A stretch of 64,000 bases of DNA from Gillisia sp. Hel1_33_143 (GTDB taxonomy: Bacteria > Bacteroidota > Bacteroidia > Flavobacteriales > Flavobacteriaceae). The stretch lies in the NCBI RefSeq assembly GCF_900104765.1, contig NZ_LT629737.1, positions 1,364,001 through 1,428,000 on the forward strand, written 5' to 3'. This document shows positions 8,363 through 18,069 of the stretch, piece after piece. Below the pieces are notes generated by a model that saw nothing but the letters and a program-made list of their open reading frames with translations, had not been told where the DNA came from and ran no database searches. Within the stretch, counting starts at the first letter, position 1. Every line of letters starts with the position of its first letter. Position numbers and translations under genes: made by a program.

Positions 8363-10564
8363 ATGAAAAGGAACTATAAAGTGCTGGTCCTGTTACTGTT
8401 GATGGCCGCGGCTTCCTGCAGTTTTACCACCAAAAAATTTGAAGATCCAAATAAAGACAAACTTTTAATGGATCTTATCACTTATGTTCTTGAACGTGGA
8501 CATTATGATGCAAAAAGTATAGATGATACCTTTTCAAAAGAAGTTTACAAGGATTATTTATCTGACATTGACCCCTTAAAAAGATTTTTCTATAAAAAAG
8601 ACATAGAAGGATTTTCTGCTTATGAAAATCAAATTGACGACCAGATTCGCAATAAAGATCTAAGCTTTTTTGATCTAACTCACGAAACGCTAGTTTCAAG
8701 AATGAAAGAAGTTAGAGTGATCTATAAAGAGATACTTGCAGAACCATTCGACTTTACTTCAGAAGAGGACATTAATACAGATTATGAAGATGTAGAATAT
8801 GTATCTTCTCGAGAAGAGTTAAAAGAACGCTGGAGAAAGCAATTGAAGTTCACTACACTGGGAACTTTTGCAGATCTTAAAGAAGATCAACAAAGAGCAT
8901 TGGCTAATAAATCTTCTAGTGATAAAGAAAATACCGCTGCGGCTTTTACTTCGGAAGGAAACAAAACAGATAAGAAAGTAGAAGCTTTAACTAAAAGATC
9001 TGATGCAGAATTAGAGAAAGAAGCTAGAGAATCTACACTTACCGCTATGGATGAGTATTTTGATTTTAGCGAAGAGATTGAACGTAAAGATTATTTCACT
9101 GTATATCTAAATGCTATTGTAGAAGAATTTGATCCGCATACTTTCTATTTCGCACCACAGGATAAAGATAGATTTGATATCGCTATGTCTGGAAAGTTAG
9201 AAGGGATTGGAGCCAGACTGCAGAAAAAGAGCGATAATATTACTATTATGGAAGTTATTTCTGGTGGTCCGGCATGGATGACAGATAAGTTGAGTGAAGG
9301 TGATGTGATCTTGAAAGTAAAGCAGGAAAAGGAAAAAGATCCTGTGAGTATTGTAGGTATGAGATTAGACGATGCAGTGAATCTTATTAAAGGGCCAAAA
9401 GGAACTAAGGTTACCTTAACTGTGAAGAAAAAAGTTCTTGGAAATATTGAGGATATCACCATTACCAGAGATGTGGTGGAGTTGGAAGAGACGTACGCCA
9501 AATCTGCGGTTGTAGAGAAGAATGGAAAAACCTTTGGGTTAATCAACCTTCCAAAGTTCTATTTTAACATGGAAGATTATAATGAGCGTAATGCAGCATC
9601 AGATGTCAAGCAGGAGATCATCCGTCTTAAAAAGCAAGGAATGGAAGGTCTTGTTTTAGATCTTAGAAATAATGGAGGCGGTTCTTTAAAAACTGTGGTA
9701 GATATTGCTGGTCTTTTTATTGAAAAAGGTCCGGTAGTACAGGTTAAATCTAAAGGTGAAGGTCAGGAGATCTTAGAAGATACAGATGCAAGTATTCTTT
9801 GGGATGGCCCAATGGTCATTCTAGTAAATGAACTTTCTGCTTCGGCTTCAGAAATTCTGGCTGCAGCAATGCAAGATTATAAGAGAGCTGTGATCATAGG
9901 AAGTAAGCAAACTTATGGTAAGGGAACAGTTCAGAATGTAATAGATCTTAATCAAACCGTTAGAAGTAATGAGTATGGAGACCTAGGAGCTCTTAAATTA
10001 ACCACTCAGAAGTTCTATAGGGTTAATGGGGGTTCTACTCAATTAGAAGGTGTAAAGAGTGATGTTGTAGTTCCAGACAGATATAGTTATATTGATGTAG
10101 GGGAGAAGGATAATGAAAACCCTTTACCTTGGGATCAAATAGCTCCTGCAAAATATAAAGTGTGGAGTGGTTATATAGATTTTGATCAGGCTATTTCAAA
10201 TAGTAAGGCCAGAATGCAGAAAAGTGCTCAATTAGGATTGATTGCTCAAAATGCAAAATGGGTGAAAGATCAAAGTGATAGAGATGTTTATTCTTTAAAT
10301 TATAACTCTTATAAAGAAAGAAGAGATTTTATAGAAAATGATGCTAAGAAATTTGATGCGATCTCTAATTATAACTCAAATCTTAACTATACCTCTTTGC
10401 CTTATGAATTAGACCTTGTAAAGAATGATACTATTCTTAAGGAGAAAAGAGATAGATGGCACAAAAGTTTAAGTGGAGATGCTTATGTGGAAGAAGCAGT
10501 GAATGTTCTAGACGATATTAAAGTAAATAATATTAAGAAGGGTAAAGTAGCTCTTAAGAATTAA
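8363..10564 (+). CDS. prc: Carboxy-terminal processing (tail-specific) protease, S41 family lipoprotein
   Basis: A Prc/Tsp-like periplasmic protease. I chose the ATG at 8363 because it gives a proper lipoprotein signal (MKRNYKVLVLLLL, lipobox AASC, Cys 19) and a 733-residue protein; ATGs at 8354 and 8291 are also in frame. Order of parts: N-terminal helical domain, PDZ domain (GIGARLQKK to KVTLTVKKK), then the S41 core with ELSASASE (catalytic Ser) and YGKGTVQ (catalytic Lys), and a C-terminal Tsp-specific domain. It degrades or trims envelope proteins with exposed C-termini. A strong hairpin terminator follows. Confidence 0.93.
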   Translation: MKRNYKVLVLLLLMAAASCSFTTKKFEDPNKDKLLMDLITYVLERGHYDAKSIDDTFSKEVYKDYLSDIDPLKRFFYKKDIEGFSAYENQIDDQIRNKDLSFFDLTHETLVSRMKEVRVIYKEILAEPFDFTSEEDINTDYEDVEYVSSREELKERWRKQLKFTTLGTFADLKEDQQRALANKSSSDKENTAAAFTSEGNKTDKKVEALTKRSDAELEKEARESTLTAMDEYFDFSEEIERKDYFTVYLNAIVEEFDPHTFYFAPQDKDRFDIAMSGKLEGIGARLQKKSDNITIMEVISGGPAWMTDKLSEGDVILKVKQEKEKDPVSIVGMRLDDAVNLIKGPKGTKVTLTVKKKVLGNIEDITITRDVVELEETYAKSAVVEKNGKTFGLINLPKFYFNMEDYNERNAASDVKQEIIRLKKQGMEGLVLDLRNNGGGSLKTVVDIAGLFIEKGPVVQVKSKGEGQEILEDTDASILWDGPMVILVNELSASASEILAAAMQDYKRAVIIGSKQTYGKGTVQNVIDLNQTVRSNEYGDLGALKLTTQKFYRVNGGSTQLEGVKSDVVVPDRYSYIDVGEKDNENPLPWDQIAPAKYKVWSGYIDFDQAISNSKARMQKSAQLGLIAQNAKWVKDQSDRDVYSLNYNSYKERRDFIENDAKKFDAISNYNSNLNYTSLPYELDLVKNDTILKEKRDRWHKSLSGDAYVEEAVNVLDDIKVNNIKKGKVALKN

Positions 10565-10583
10565 ATAGCTCAAATAAATAATA

Positions 10584-10628
10584 AGAAAAACGCTTCAAAG
10601 GTAATATAACTTTTGAAGCGTTTTTCTT
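10584..10628 (+). terminator. Rho-independent terminator after the tail-specific protease gene
   Basis: A near-perfect inverted repeat (AAAAACGCTTCAAAgg ... ttTTGAAGCGTTTTT) with T-rich end, 20 bp after the protease stop codon. The stem is symmetrical and A-rich on its 5' side, so it could also work on the other strand. Confidence 0.85.
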
Positions 10629-10762
10629 TCTAAATAAATTAACAGTTCTGTTTTATTGGTGTATTGAGATACTAGAGATATCAGCTTACGGGGATTGTTT
10701 CAGTACAGAAGGATTTTAAGTCAGATTTAAAATAGTACTGCATTAGTATATAATTTAATCTG

Positions 10763-10770
10763 TAACTTTG
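10763..10770 (+). promoter_or_regulatory. Bacteroidota -7 promoter element before a microprotein gene
   Basis: TAACTTTG matches the Bacteroidota housekeeping -7 consensus TAnnTTTG exactly. It lies 17 bp before the ATG of the 25-residue reading frame at 10788. No clear TTG -33 element is visible, so the call rests on the -7 box and position. Confidence 0.5.
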
Positions 10771-10787
10771 AGATTAATAAAATCAGT

Positions 10788-10865
10788 ATGAAAAGAAAGT
10801 ATATATATCCCGCAATGATACTGCTAGTTGCAGCAGTTATTCTTTTAGTAGAAAGATGTTCTTAA
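10788..10865 (+). CDS. Candidate 25-residue single-helix membrane microprotein
   Basis: A short reading frame encodes a 25-residue peptide: a basic start (MKRKYIYP), about 14 hydrophobic residues (AMILLVAAVILLV) and the end ERCS. This is the shape of a small single-pass membrane protein or a truncated lipoprotein signal. An exact TAnnTTTG box stands 17 bp upstream, and the preceding gene is closed by a strong terminator, so it would be transcribed on its own. It converges on rodA with only 18 bp between stops. There is no family evidence; a chance ORF remains possible. Confidence 0.45.
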   Translation: MKRKYIYPAMILLVAAVILLVERCS

Positions 10866-10883
10866 GAGTTTAAATTGTGCATT

Positions 10884-12134
10884 TTACCAGAACGACATTC
10901 GTTCTGAATCTAATTTTAAGAAGATAAAAAGTAGAATAGTAAAACTCCATAATCCTGAACCTCCATAGCTAAAGAAAGGCAATGGAATTCCAACAGTTGG
11001 AAAAATACCTATTACCATGCTTATATTCACTAAGAAGTGAAAAAAGATAATTCCTGTTACGCAATATCCATACACCCTATTAAAAGTTGATTTTTGTCTC
11101 TCCGCCAACATTATCAGTCTCAACAATAAGAACATAAATAGAGCTACTACAATGCTAGAGCCTACAAAACCCCATTCTTCTCCAACAGTACTAAAGATAT
11201 AATCTGTATGTTGTTCTGGTACAAATTGTCCCTTTGTTTGTGTTCCTTCTGTCCAACCTTTACCAACCCAGCCGCCACTTCCAATTGCAATTTCACTTTG
11301 ATTGGTGTTATAACCTATTCCTTTGTTGTCTACTTCACTTCCTAGAACAATATTAAAGCGGTCTCTGTGTCTTTGTTCAAATACATTTTGAAAGATATAA
11401 TCTACAGAAAAAGAGTAGGCCATAGAAGCTACAAGTATAACCAGGAGAAGTAATACTTTAGGGCGATATCTTTTCTTTAATAGCAGACTTAATACACATA
11501 TTGCCAATACTGCGAGGGTTACGTTTATTGGCCCAAATACTAGTGTAAAAACAAAGATCGCTATGGCAGAGAATCCAAGAATTAGGTAAAGACCTGATAA
11601 ACCCTCTCGGTATAAAGGAAAAAGAAATGCTGCATACACCATGGCACTTCCAGCATCTGGTTGTGGTAGAATGATTAGCGCTGGAATTGCGATGATCATA
11701 AATGCCTTTACCTGACTGGTAAAGAGATATATGTTAGTTTGAATATCACCCAAATATTTTGCTAGGGCTAATGCGGTAGCTACTTTAGCAAATTCTGCAG
11801 GTTGTATACTAATACCACCAAATACATACCAGGAAGTTGCTCCGTTAATGGTTTTACCAAAGAGAAAAAGTCCGGCAATAGAAATTAAAGAGATTATATA
11901 TATAACGCTAGAGAATCGCATATAGAACCTGGCTTCAATAGAGAGGAGCAGTACAATAAGAACAAGGCTTAAAACGATCCATACAGCTTGTTTCCCATAC
12001 GTCTGGCTAAAATCGAAGATAGAGGTAGGGGTACTTCCCAGAGAAGCAGAATAGATATTCATCCATCCAAAGCTTATAAGCAGTAAATATATAATTATTG
12101 TTATCCAGTCAAAACTGATGGAGGTCTTAGCCAT
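10884..12134 (-). CDS. rodA: Rod shape-determining protein RodA (SEDS peptidoglycan polymerase)
   Basis: A 416-residue SEDS-family glycosyltransferase with about ten membrane helices. It polymerises lipid II into glycan strands during cell elongation and works as a pair with PBP2, whose gene lies directly upstream. Family landmarks include the long periplasmic loop with QRHRDRFNIVLG and KGWTEGTQTKGQFVPEQHTD, followed by YIFSTVGEEWGF. The start codon overlaps the mrdA stop by one base (TAATG on the minus strand), showing translational coupling. It is the last gene of the mre operon. Confidence 0.95.
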   Translation of the reverse strand: MAKTSISFDWITIIIYLLLISFGWMNIYSASLGSTPTSIFDFSQTYGKQAVWIVLSLVLIVLLLSIEARFYMRFSSVIYIISLISIAGLFLFGKTINGATSWYVFGGISIQPAEFAKVATALALAKYLGDIQTNIYLFTSQVKAFMIIAIPALIILPQPDAGSAMVYAAFLFPLYREGLSGLYLILGFSAIAIFVFTLVFGPINVTLAVLAICVLSLLLKKRYRPKVLLLLVILVASMAYSFSVDYIFQNVFEQRHRDRFNIVLGSEVDNKGIGYNTNQSEIAIGSGGWVGKGWTEGTQTKGQFVPEQHTDYIFSTVGEEWGFVGSSIVVALFMFLLLRLIMLAERQKSTFNRVYGYCVTGIIFFHFLVNISMVIGIFPTVGIPLPFFSYGGSGLWSFTILLFIFLKLDSERMSFW

Positions 12135-14002
12135 TACTTATTAATTGAAAAAGGTTGACCGCTATATTGCTTGGCGTATTCATCTTCCAGACTGTGGCTT
12201 AATACCCAATCTTCCATATCTGTTCTGGTGATGGTTCCTTTTAGATATTTCTCTACCATTAAACTAGCTATTCTACCAGCATATCTTCCTCCCCAGTATC
12301 CATTTTCAACAAAAACCGCTATTGCAATTTTTGGATTATCTACTGGAGCAAATGCTATAAATATAGAATGATCTGTAAGCTGAGTTTTCTTGCCATCAAT
12401 TTTTGCAAAATTTTCTGCAGTACCAGTTTTTCCTGCAATTTCAATTCCTGGAATTCTTAAAGCTGATGCCGTACCACTCATATAAACCTGATGCATTCCT
12501 TCAATAACCGGCTCGAAATTCTTAGCGTCTACTGTTGTATAATGTTTTTTTGTAAAAGCCTCGTCTGCTATAGCCTGCCCTTCTATCTTTTTTAAGATAT
12601 GAGGTGTATAGAACCATCCTTTATTTGAAATGGTAGCAGTCATATTAGCAAGTTGTATAGGCGTCATTAAGATCTCTCCTTGGCCAATAGCATTAGATAA
12701 AGTTGCAGTAGAAAACCATTTATAGGTTGGGTAATCATAAATTTTATTGTAGTAGTTGGCATCTGGGATCTTACCTGGTCTACCTGTAGAAAGATCTGAT
12801 CCTAGATAACCTCCAAGTCCAAAGCTTTTTAAATGATTAGACCAAACATCCATACCTTCTTGTGGGGTTGGATATTTTTCTATTATTCTTCTATAAACAT
12901 TCGCAAAATAAGCGTTACAAGATTGAGCAATTCCAGGAATCATAGATAATGGGCTGGCATGTGCATGACATCCTAATTTACGACCACGCCCATAGGCGTA
13001 TCCTCTATTACAATAAAATCTATCTTCTGTGGTAACTACATCTTCCTGTAGTGCAATTAAAGCATTGATAGTTTTAAATGGGGAGCCAGGTGGGTATTCT
13101 GCAAGTAGACCTCTATCATATAAAGGCTTTGCAATGGTGTCATAATAAAGTTTTGTGAAGTTTGCAGATCTTTTTCTCCCCATTAATAAAGCGGGATCAT
13201 AAGAAGGTGCAGTAACCATCGCTAAGATTTCGCCCGTTCTTGGTTCTAAAGCAACAATTCCTCCGCGCTTATTTTCCATCAACTTTTCGCCATAAGCTTG
13301 TAGAATTCCATCTATTGTGATATTGATATCTTTTCCTTTTTTTGGAATTGTATCGAAGATCCCATCTTTATAAGCACCTATGTCACGATTAAAACGATCC
13401 TTCTGTATGTATTTAACGCCCTTAATACCACGAAGCAATTCTTCGTAATATCCTTCTACCCCTTGTTTTCCAATAAGGTCACCAGATATGTAATATGGAT
13501 TTTCATCAATTATCTTTTTATTCACTTCTGTAATATACCCTAGAACATTAGATCCATTATGAGTTTGATAATCTCTAAGTGAACGTTTTTGAATATAGAA
13601 TCCTTGATACTTACGCATCTTCTCTTGAAAGTAAGCGTATTCAGATTTTGTAAGCTGTGGAATGATAATAGAAGGTAATCTAGGTGAGTAGATCTTTGCC
13701 TTGTCTAATTTCTTAACTAGATCTTCCGGAGTAATATTTAATATCTTACAGAACTCTGCAGTATCAAAAGCTTTTACGTTTCTTGGTATCGCCATAACAT
13801 CGTAAGATGGCTGGTTAGATACTAGAAGTTCTCCATTTCTGTCAAATATATATCCGCGTTGCGGATAATCATATACTATCTTAATAGCATTATTTTCGGA
13901 AAGTCTTGCAAAGGAGGTATCTACTACTTGTAAATAGAATAGACGCGAAACAAATATCAATCCTGTGGTAACAATTAAAATGTACAGTAATATTCTTCTC
14001 AT
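12134..14002 (-). CDS. mrdA: Penicillin-binding protein 2 (elongasome transpeptidase)
   Basis: A 622-residue class B PBP that cross-links peptidoglycan in the rod complex. One N-terminal helix anchors it in the inner membrane; a PBP dimerisation domain follows, then the transpeptidase domain with S307-P-F-K310, S361-C-N and K525-T-G. Just after the active-site helix a Cys/His-rich segment (C331, C345, H346, H348) could bind a metal; E. coli PBP2 also has a zinc site in roughly this area, though with different residues. It overlaps mreD by 4 bases and rodA by 1 base. Confidence 0.95.
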   Translation of the reverse strand: MRRILLYILIVTTGLIFVSRLFYLQVVDTSFARLSENNAIKIVYDYPQRGYIFDRNGELLVSNQPSYDVMAIPRNVKAFDTAEFCKILNITPEDLVKKLDKAKIYSPRLPSIIIPQLTKSEYAYFQEKMRKYQGFYIQKRSLRDYQTHNGSNVLGYITEVNKKIIDENPYYISGDLIGKQGVEGYYEELLRGIKGVKYIQKDRFNRDIGAYKDGIFDTIPKKGKDINITIDGILQAYGEKLMENKRGGIVALEPRTGEILAMVTAPSYDPALLMGRKRSANFTKLYYDTIAKPLYDRGLLAEYPPGSPFKTINALIALQEDVVTTEDRFYCNRGYAYGRGRKLGCHAHASPLSMIPGIAQSCNAYFANVYRRIIEKYPTPQEGMDVWSNHLKSFGLGGYLGSDLSTGRPGKIPDANYYNKIYDYPTYKWFSTATLSNAIGQGEILMTPIQLANMTATISNKGWFYTPHILKKIEGQAIADEAFTKKHYTTVDAKNFEPVIEGMHQVYMSGTASALRIPGIEIAGKTGTAENFAKIDGKKTQLTDHSIFIAFAPVDNPKIAIAVFVENGYWGGRYAGRIASLMVEKYLKGTITRTDMEDWVLSHSLEDEYAKQYSGQPFSINK

Positions 14003-14505
14003 CGTCTCTTAGGTTTAAACAAACTTAAGCTAATAAGAACAAGTAGGATAGTAAATATTCCTGAGAAGAACGTCTTTTTTAGAATTAAGAAACTGTGTGA
14101 AAAATCAAACATTTCTAATGTAAAAAGTACTAGATGATGTAAAAATACCACAATCATAATGTACCCTATCCTGGCACCATAAGGTGTGTTAGATAGTTTT
14201 ACAGTTTGATAATCATAACTTACTCCAAAGGAGAATCTTAAAATAGTTGGCCTTATGTAAGCAATCAATATACAGGCTGCTGCGTTAATTCCGCCGCTAT
14301 CTTCAAATGTATCTATGGTAAGTCCTAAAAAGAATGAAACTATAATAAATAAGAACTGTGGTGTATTGAAAGGATAGAGTATCAGAAAAATAACATAAAG
14401 GTACGGGTTCACATACCCAAGAAAGTTGATATTATTAAGGAGTAAGACCTGTAATAATATCAAGAAGATAAATCTTAGCGTATTTGTGATTATTGTATTA
14501 GTCAT
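13999..14505 (-). CDS. mreD: Rod shape-determining protein MreD
   Basis: A 168-residue membrane protein with five or six hydrophobic segments and almost no soluble part, placed exactly where mreD is expected between mreC and mrdA. MreD helps link cytoplasmic MreB to the periplasmic wall machinery. The sequence is weakly conserved in general, so position contributes strongly to the call. Its start overlaps the end of mreC by 8 bases, and its end overlaps the PBP2 start by 4 bases. Confidence 0.88.
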   Translation of the reverse strand: MTNTIITNTLRFIFLILLQVLLLNNINFLGYVNPYLYVIFLILYPFNTPQFLFIIVSFFLGLTIDTFEDSGGINAAACILIAYIRPTILRFSFGVSYDYQTVKLSNTPYGARIGYIMIVVFLHHLVLFTLEMFDFSHSFLILKKTFFSGIFTILLVLISLSLFKPKRR

Positions 14506-15319
14506 CTACAGATTCCAATTCTTTAATTTCTGCCTTTATTTTGTTCTCGATTACATATACATAACCAATATTTGTCATATCATTAAACAACTGTATGTTT
14601 ATAGTATAATAGCTTTCGTTGTTGTCTAATTTAAAATCTAAGATCTTCCCAATAGGAATTCCCTGTGGGAATATTAGAGATTTACCACCGGTTACAATAG
14701 TATCTCCTTTCTTAACAGGAGCTAATCTTGGAACATCTATTAATTGAATAATATTTGGGTCTAGACCATCCCATATTAAAGATCCAAAATGATCAGATTT
14801 ATTAAGCTGCGCATTTATCTTGGTGTTACTGTTCAAAATAGAAATAACACGGGCGTAGTTATTAGTTACCTTATCTACAATACCAATAATACCCTGACTG
14901 GTAATAACTCCATCTTCTGAGTTTAAGCCTGAATTTTTTCCGCCTTCAATAGTAATGTAATTATCAATCTTAGAATAATTGTTATTGATCACCTTGGCAA
15001 CTCGAAATTTATAAACACTATTGAAAGAAGTAGAGTCTGTAATTTGCTCTAAGGTGATAGAATCTTTAGTTGCAGCCAGTAAATTGTGAAGCTGTTTATT
15101 CTCATCCATCAAACGTTTGTTATATTCGTCTAGATAAAAATAAGATTGCACACTATTAGCCCAGCCGTATATACCTCCGGTAACAAAATTAGCAGAGCTT
15201 ATAAACTTGCTTTTGTGATAGGAGTGAGACTGGATTGTTAAAAACAAAGAAAGTACCAGCAGCAACAGGAATAAAATATTATTCTTATTGCGGATAAGAA
15301 AATTAAATATCTGCTGCAT
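14498..15319 (-). CDS. mreC: Rod shape-determining protein MreC
   Basis: A 273-residue bitopic protein: short cytoplasmic start, one helix (about residues 13-28), a coiled-coil region around LDEYNKRLMDENKQLHNLLA, then the two beta-barrel periplasmic domains typical of MreC (GVITSQGIIGIVDKV, PVKKGDTIVTGG). It forms the periplasmic scaffold that activates PBP2-RodA. It lies 12 bp after mreB and overlaps mreD. Confidence 0.94.
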   Translation of the reverse strand: MQQIFNFLIRNKNNILFLLLLVLSLFLTIQSHSYHKSKFISSANFVTGGIYGWANSVQSYFYLDEYNKRLMDENKQLHNLLAATKDSITLEQITDSTSFNSVYKFRVAKVINNNYSKIDNYITIEGGKNSGLNSEDGVITSQGIIGIVDKVTNNYARVISILNSNTKINAQLNKSDHFGSLIWDGLDPNIIQLIDVPRLAPVKKGDTIVTGGKSLIFPQGIPIGKILDFKLDNNESYYTINIQLFNDMTNIGYVYVIENKIKAEIKELESVDD

Positions 15320-15331
15320 AAGTGGTTACTA

Positions 15332-16360
15332 CTACTTTATCAAAATTCCCTTATATCTCGCGAGGCTCTTTAAACATATTCCGGTTCCTCTAACAACTGC
15401 TCTAAGTGGATCTTCTGCAATATAAACAGGAAGATCTGTTTTTAATGAAAGTCTTTTATCCAGACCTCTTAACATTGAACCACCACCTGCAAGATAGATA
15501 CCGGTGTTATAAATATCGGCAGCTAATTCTGGAGGAGTTTGAGAAAGCGTTTCCATAACGGCATCTTCAATTCTTAAAATAGATTTGTCTAATGCCTTAG
15601 CGATCTCTCTATAAGAAATTTGAACCTGTTTTGGTTTTCCAGTTAAAAGGTCACGTCCTTGAACGCTCATTTCTTCTGGCGGAACTTCTAGATCTTCGGT
15701 AGCAGCACCAATTTGGATCTTTATTTTTTCTGCAGTTCTTTCACCAACGTATAGGTTGTGTTGCGTACGCATGTAATACACAATATCGTTTGTGAATACA
15801 TCTCCTGCGATCTTAATAGATTTATCACATACAATACCTCCAAGAGCTATAACTGCGATCTCGGTGGTTCCACCTCCTATATCTACAATCATATTTCCTT
15901 TAGGTTGCATAATATCTACACCAATACCAATAGCAGCGGCCATTGGTTCGTGAATTAAGTACACTTCTTTACCGTTAACACGCTCTGCACTTTCTTTTAC
16001 AGCACGCATTTCAACTTCTGTTATACCAGACGGAATACAAATAACCATTCTTAATGCCGGTGTAAACATTTTCTTTTTTAATGCAGGAATTTCTTTAATG
16101 AACATACTGATCATCTTTTCACTGGCATCAAAATCTGCAATTACACCATCTTTAAGCGGGCGAATTGTTTTAATATTTTCATGGGTTTTCCCCTGCATCA
16201 TGGCAGCTTCTTTTCCCACGGCAATAATCTTTCCCGTAGTTCTGTCACGGGCTACAATAGAAGGGCTATCCACAACAACTTTGTCGTTGTGTATTACCAA
16301 GGTGTTTGCTGTTCCTAAATCTATTGCTATTTCTTCAATGAGAAAATCAAAAAATCCCAT
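15332..16360 (-). CDS. mreB: Rod shape-determining actin homologue MreB
   Basis: A 342-residue bacterial actin that polymerises on the inner membrane and directs side-wall synthesis. The phosphate-1 loop (AIDLGTANT), the phosphate-2 region (NMIVDIGGGTTEIAV) and the adenosine loop (YLAGGGSMLRGL) are all present. It is the first of the five shape genes mreB-mreC-mreD-mrdA-rodA on the minus strand and follows purH by 40 bp. I found no clean TAnnTTTG box in that gap, so it may be partly co-transcribed with purH. Confidence 0.97.
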   Translation of the reverse strand: MGFFDFLIEEIAIDLGTANTLVIHNDKVVVDSPSIVARDRTTGKIIAVGKEAAMMQGKTHENIKTIRPLKDGVIADFDASEKMISMFIKEIPALKKKMFTPALRMVICIPSGITEVEMRAVKESAERVNGKEVYLIHEPMAAAIGIGVDIMQPKGNMIVDIGGGTTEIAVIALGGIVCDKSIKIAGDVFTNDIVYYMRTQHNLYVGERTAEKIKIQIGAATEDLEVPPEEMSVQGRDLLTGKPKQVQISYREIAKALDKSILRIEDAVMETLSQTPPELAADIYNTGIYLAGGGSMLRGLDKRLSLKTDLPVYIAEDPLRAVVRGTGICLKSLARYKGILIK

Positions 16361-16400
16361 AGTATTTTATGTAAGTTGAGGTTAGGTAAATGTAATGAAA

Positions 16401-17927
16401 TTAATGTTTAAAATGGCGTGTTCCCGTCATTACCATCGAGATGTTGTTCTCGTTGCAATAATCTACACTCAATTGATCTTTTATAGATCCTCCCGGCTGA
16501 ATAACCGCAGATATTCCTTCATTTCCTGCAATTTCTACACAGTCTGGAAATGGGAAAAATGCATCACTCGCCATAACGGCTCCTTTTAGATCAAAATTAA
16601 AAGAGTTTGCTTTATCTATACTTTGGCGTAATGCGTCTACTCTAGAGGTTTGTCCGGTTCCGCTGGCCAGTAGTTGTTTATTTTTTGCTAGTACGATTGT
16701 GTTAGATTTGGTATGCTTGCAGATCTTAGAAGCAAATATCAAATCATTTAACTCTTCAGAACTTGGTTTATTGTTGGTGGCAGTTGTTAAATCTTCAAGA
16801 GCATCGGTTTTATTATCTCTGTCTTGTACTAAAACTCCATTTAAACAAGTTCTAACCATGTTCTCTGGTAAAGCTACATCTTTAAGAATCAATAATATTC
16901 TATTTTTCTTTCCTTTTAAAATCTCTTCAGCTTCAGTAGAAAAAGAAGGTGCAATGACCACTTCACAGAACAACTGGTGAATTTCTTCTGCAGTTGGTTT
17001 ATCTATTTCCTTGTTGCTAATTAAAACACCGCCAAATGCAGAAACCGGATCTCCGGCCAAAGCATCCATATACGCTTGGTGCAATGTTTCTCTTTGCGCA
17101 AGTCCGCATGCATTATTGTGCTTTAAAATCGCAAAAGTTGGAGCGTCATTTTTAAACTCATTCATCAAGTTTACAGCAGCATCTACATCCAACAAGTTGT
17201 TATACGATAATTCTTTACCGTGCAATTGTTCGAAAACCTCATCAAAATCTCCAAAGAAAGTACCTTTTTGATGTGGATTTTCGCCATATCTAAGTTCTTT
17301 ACCTTGTAAAAAGCTTTGTTTAAAAACATTTTCTTTGGAATTGAAAAAGCTGAAAATAGCAGTATCATAATGTGAAGAAACTTTAAAAGCTTTACCTGCA
17401 AATTTCTTGCGGTCTGCTAGGTTAGTTTCACCATTCTTTTCATTCAACAAATCTAAGAATTCGCTATAATCATCAACTGAAGATACACAGGTTACATCTT
17501 TAAAATTTTTTGCTGCAGCACGAATTAGTGAAATTCCGCCTATATCTATTTTTTCAATGATATCTTCTTCAGAAGCTCCAGATGCAACAGTTTTTTCAAA
17601 TGGATATAGATCTACAATTACGATATCTATTTGAGGGATCTCAAATTGCGCCATCTCTTCAACATCTCCATCATGATCCTGTCTATTTAAAATTCCGCCA
17701 AAAACCTTTGGATGTAAGGTTTTAACTCTTCCTCCTAAAATAGAAGGATAAGAAGTAACATCTTCTACAGGGATTACGTTGATCCCTAGATCTTTAATAA
17801 ATTTTTCGGTACCACCTGTAGAATAGATAGTAACGCCTAACTCATCTAGTTTTTGTGCAATGGGAGCCAAACCTTCTTTACTGAATACAGAAATTAGGGC
17901 TGATTTCGCCAATTTTAAATCGCTCAT
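16401..17927 (-). CDS. purH: Bifunctional AICAR formyltransferase/IMP cyclohydrolase
   Basis: PurH catalyses the last two steps of de novo IMP synthesis. The 508-residue protein has the N-terminal MGS-like IMP cyclohydrolase domain (STGGTEKFIKDLG, RVKTLHPKVFGGIL) and the C-terminal AICAR transformylase domain with AILKHNNACGLA. The C-terminus MVMTGTRHFKH is the usual family ending. A Bacteroidota -7 box lies 23 bp before the start codon. It leads the minus-strand block that continues into mreB, an order also met in other Flavobacteriaceae. Confidence 0.97.
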   Translation of the reverse strand: MSDLKLAKSALISVFSKEGLAPIAQKLDELGVTIYSTGGTEKFIKDLGINVIPVEDVTSYPSILGGRVKTLHPKVFGGILNRQDHDGDVEEMAQFEIPQIDIVIVDLYPFEKTVASGASEEDIIEKIDIGGISLIRAAAKNFKDVTCVSSVDDYSEFLDLLNEKNGETNLADRKKFAGKAFKVSSHYDTAIFSFFNSKENVFKQSFLQGKELRYGENPHQKGTFFGDFDEVFEQLHGKELSYNNLLDVDAAVNLMNEFKNDAPTFAILKHNNACGLAQRETLHQAYMDALAGDPVSAFGGVLISNKEIDKPTAEEIHQLFCEVVIAPSFSTEAEEILKGKKNRILLILKDVALPENMVRTCLNGVLVQDRDNKTDALEDLTTATNNKPSSEELNDLIFASKICKHTKSNTIVLAKNKQLLASGTGQTSRVDALRQSIDKANSFNFDLKGAVMASDAFFPFPDCVEIAGNEGISAVIQPGGSIKDQLSVDYCNENNISMVMTGTRHFKH

Positions 17928-17949
17928 TGTGTTGTGTTTGTTAAGGATG

Positions 17950-17957
17950 CAAAAGTA
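17950..17957 (-). promoter_or_regulatory. -7 promoter element of purH
   Basis: On the minus strand this reads TACTTTTG, an exact TAnnTTTG. It would place the transcript start about 17 bases before the purH ATG. No TTG is seen at the usual -33 distance. Confidence 0.55.
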
Positions 17958-18069
17958 ATTAAATCACTATAAAATTTAGAGATCTAAACTTTTATTTCTT
18001 AAAAAAAATGTAACGAAAAAGTTCTGCCGGCGTCTTATCTTTAATCGATGCAAAACACCTGATTTTACT

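Noticed and set aside
18036-18043. TATCTTTA as promoter of the ABC permease
   Set aside because: The last base of the -7 consensus differs and no -33 element is seen; too weak to list as a feature.
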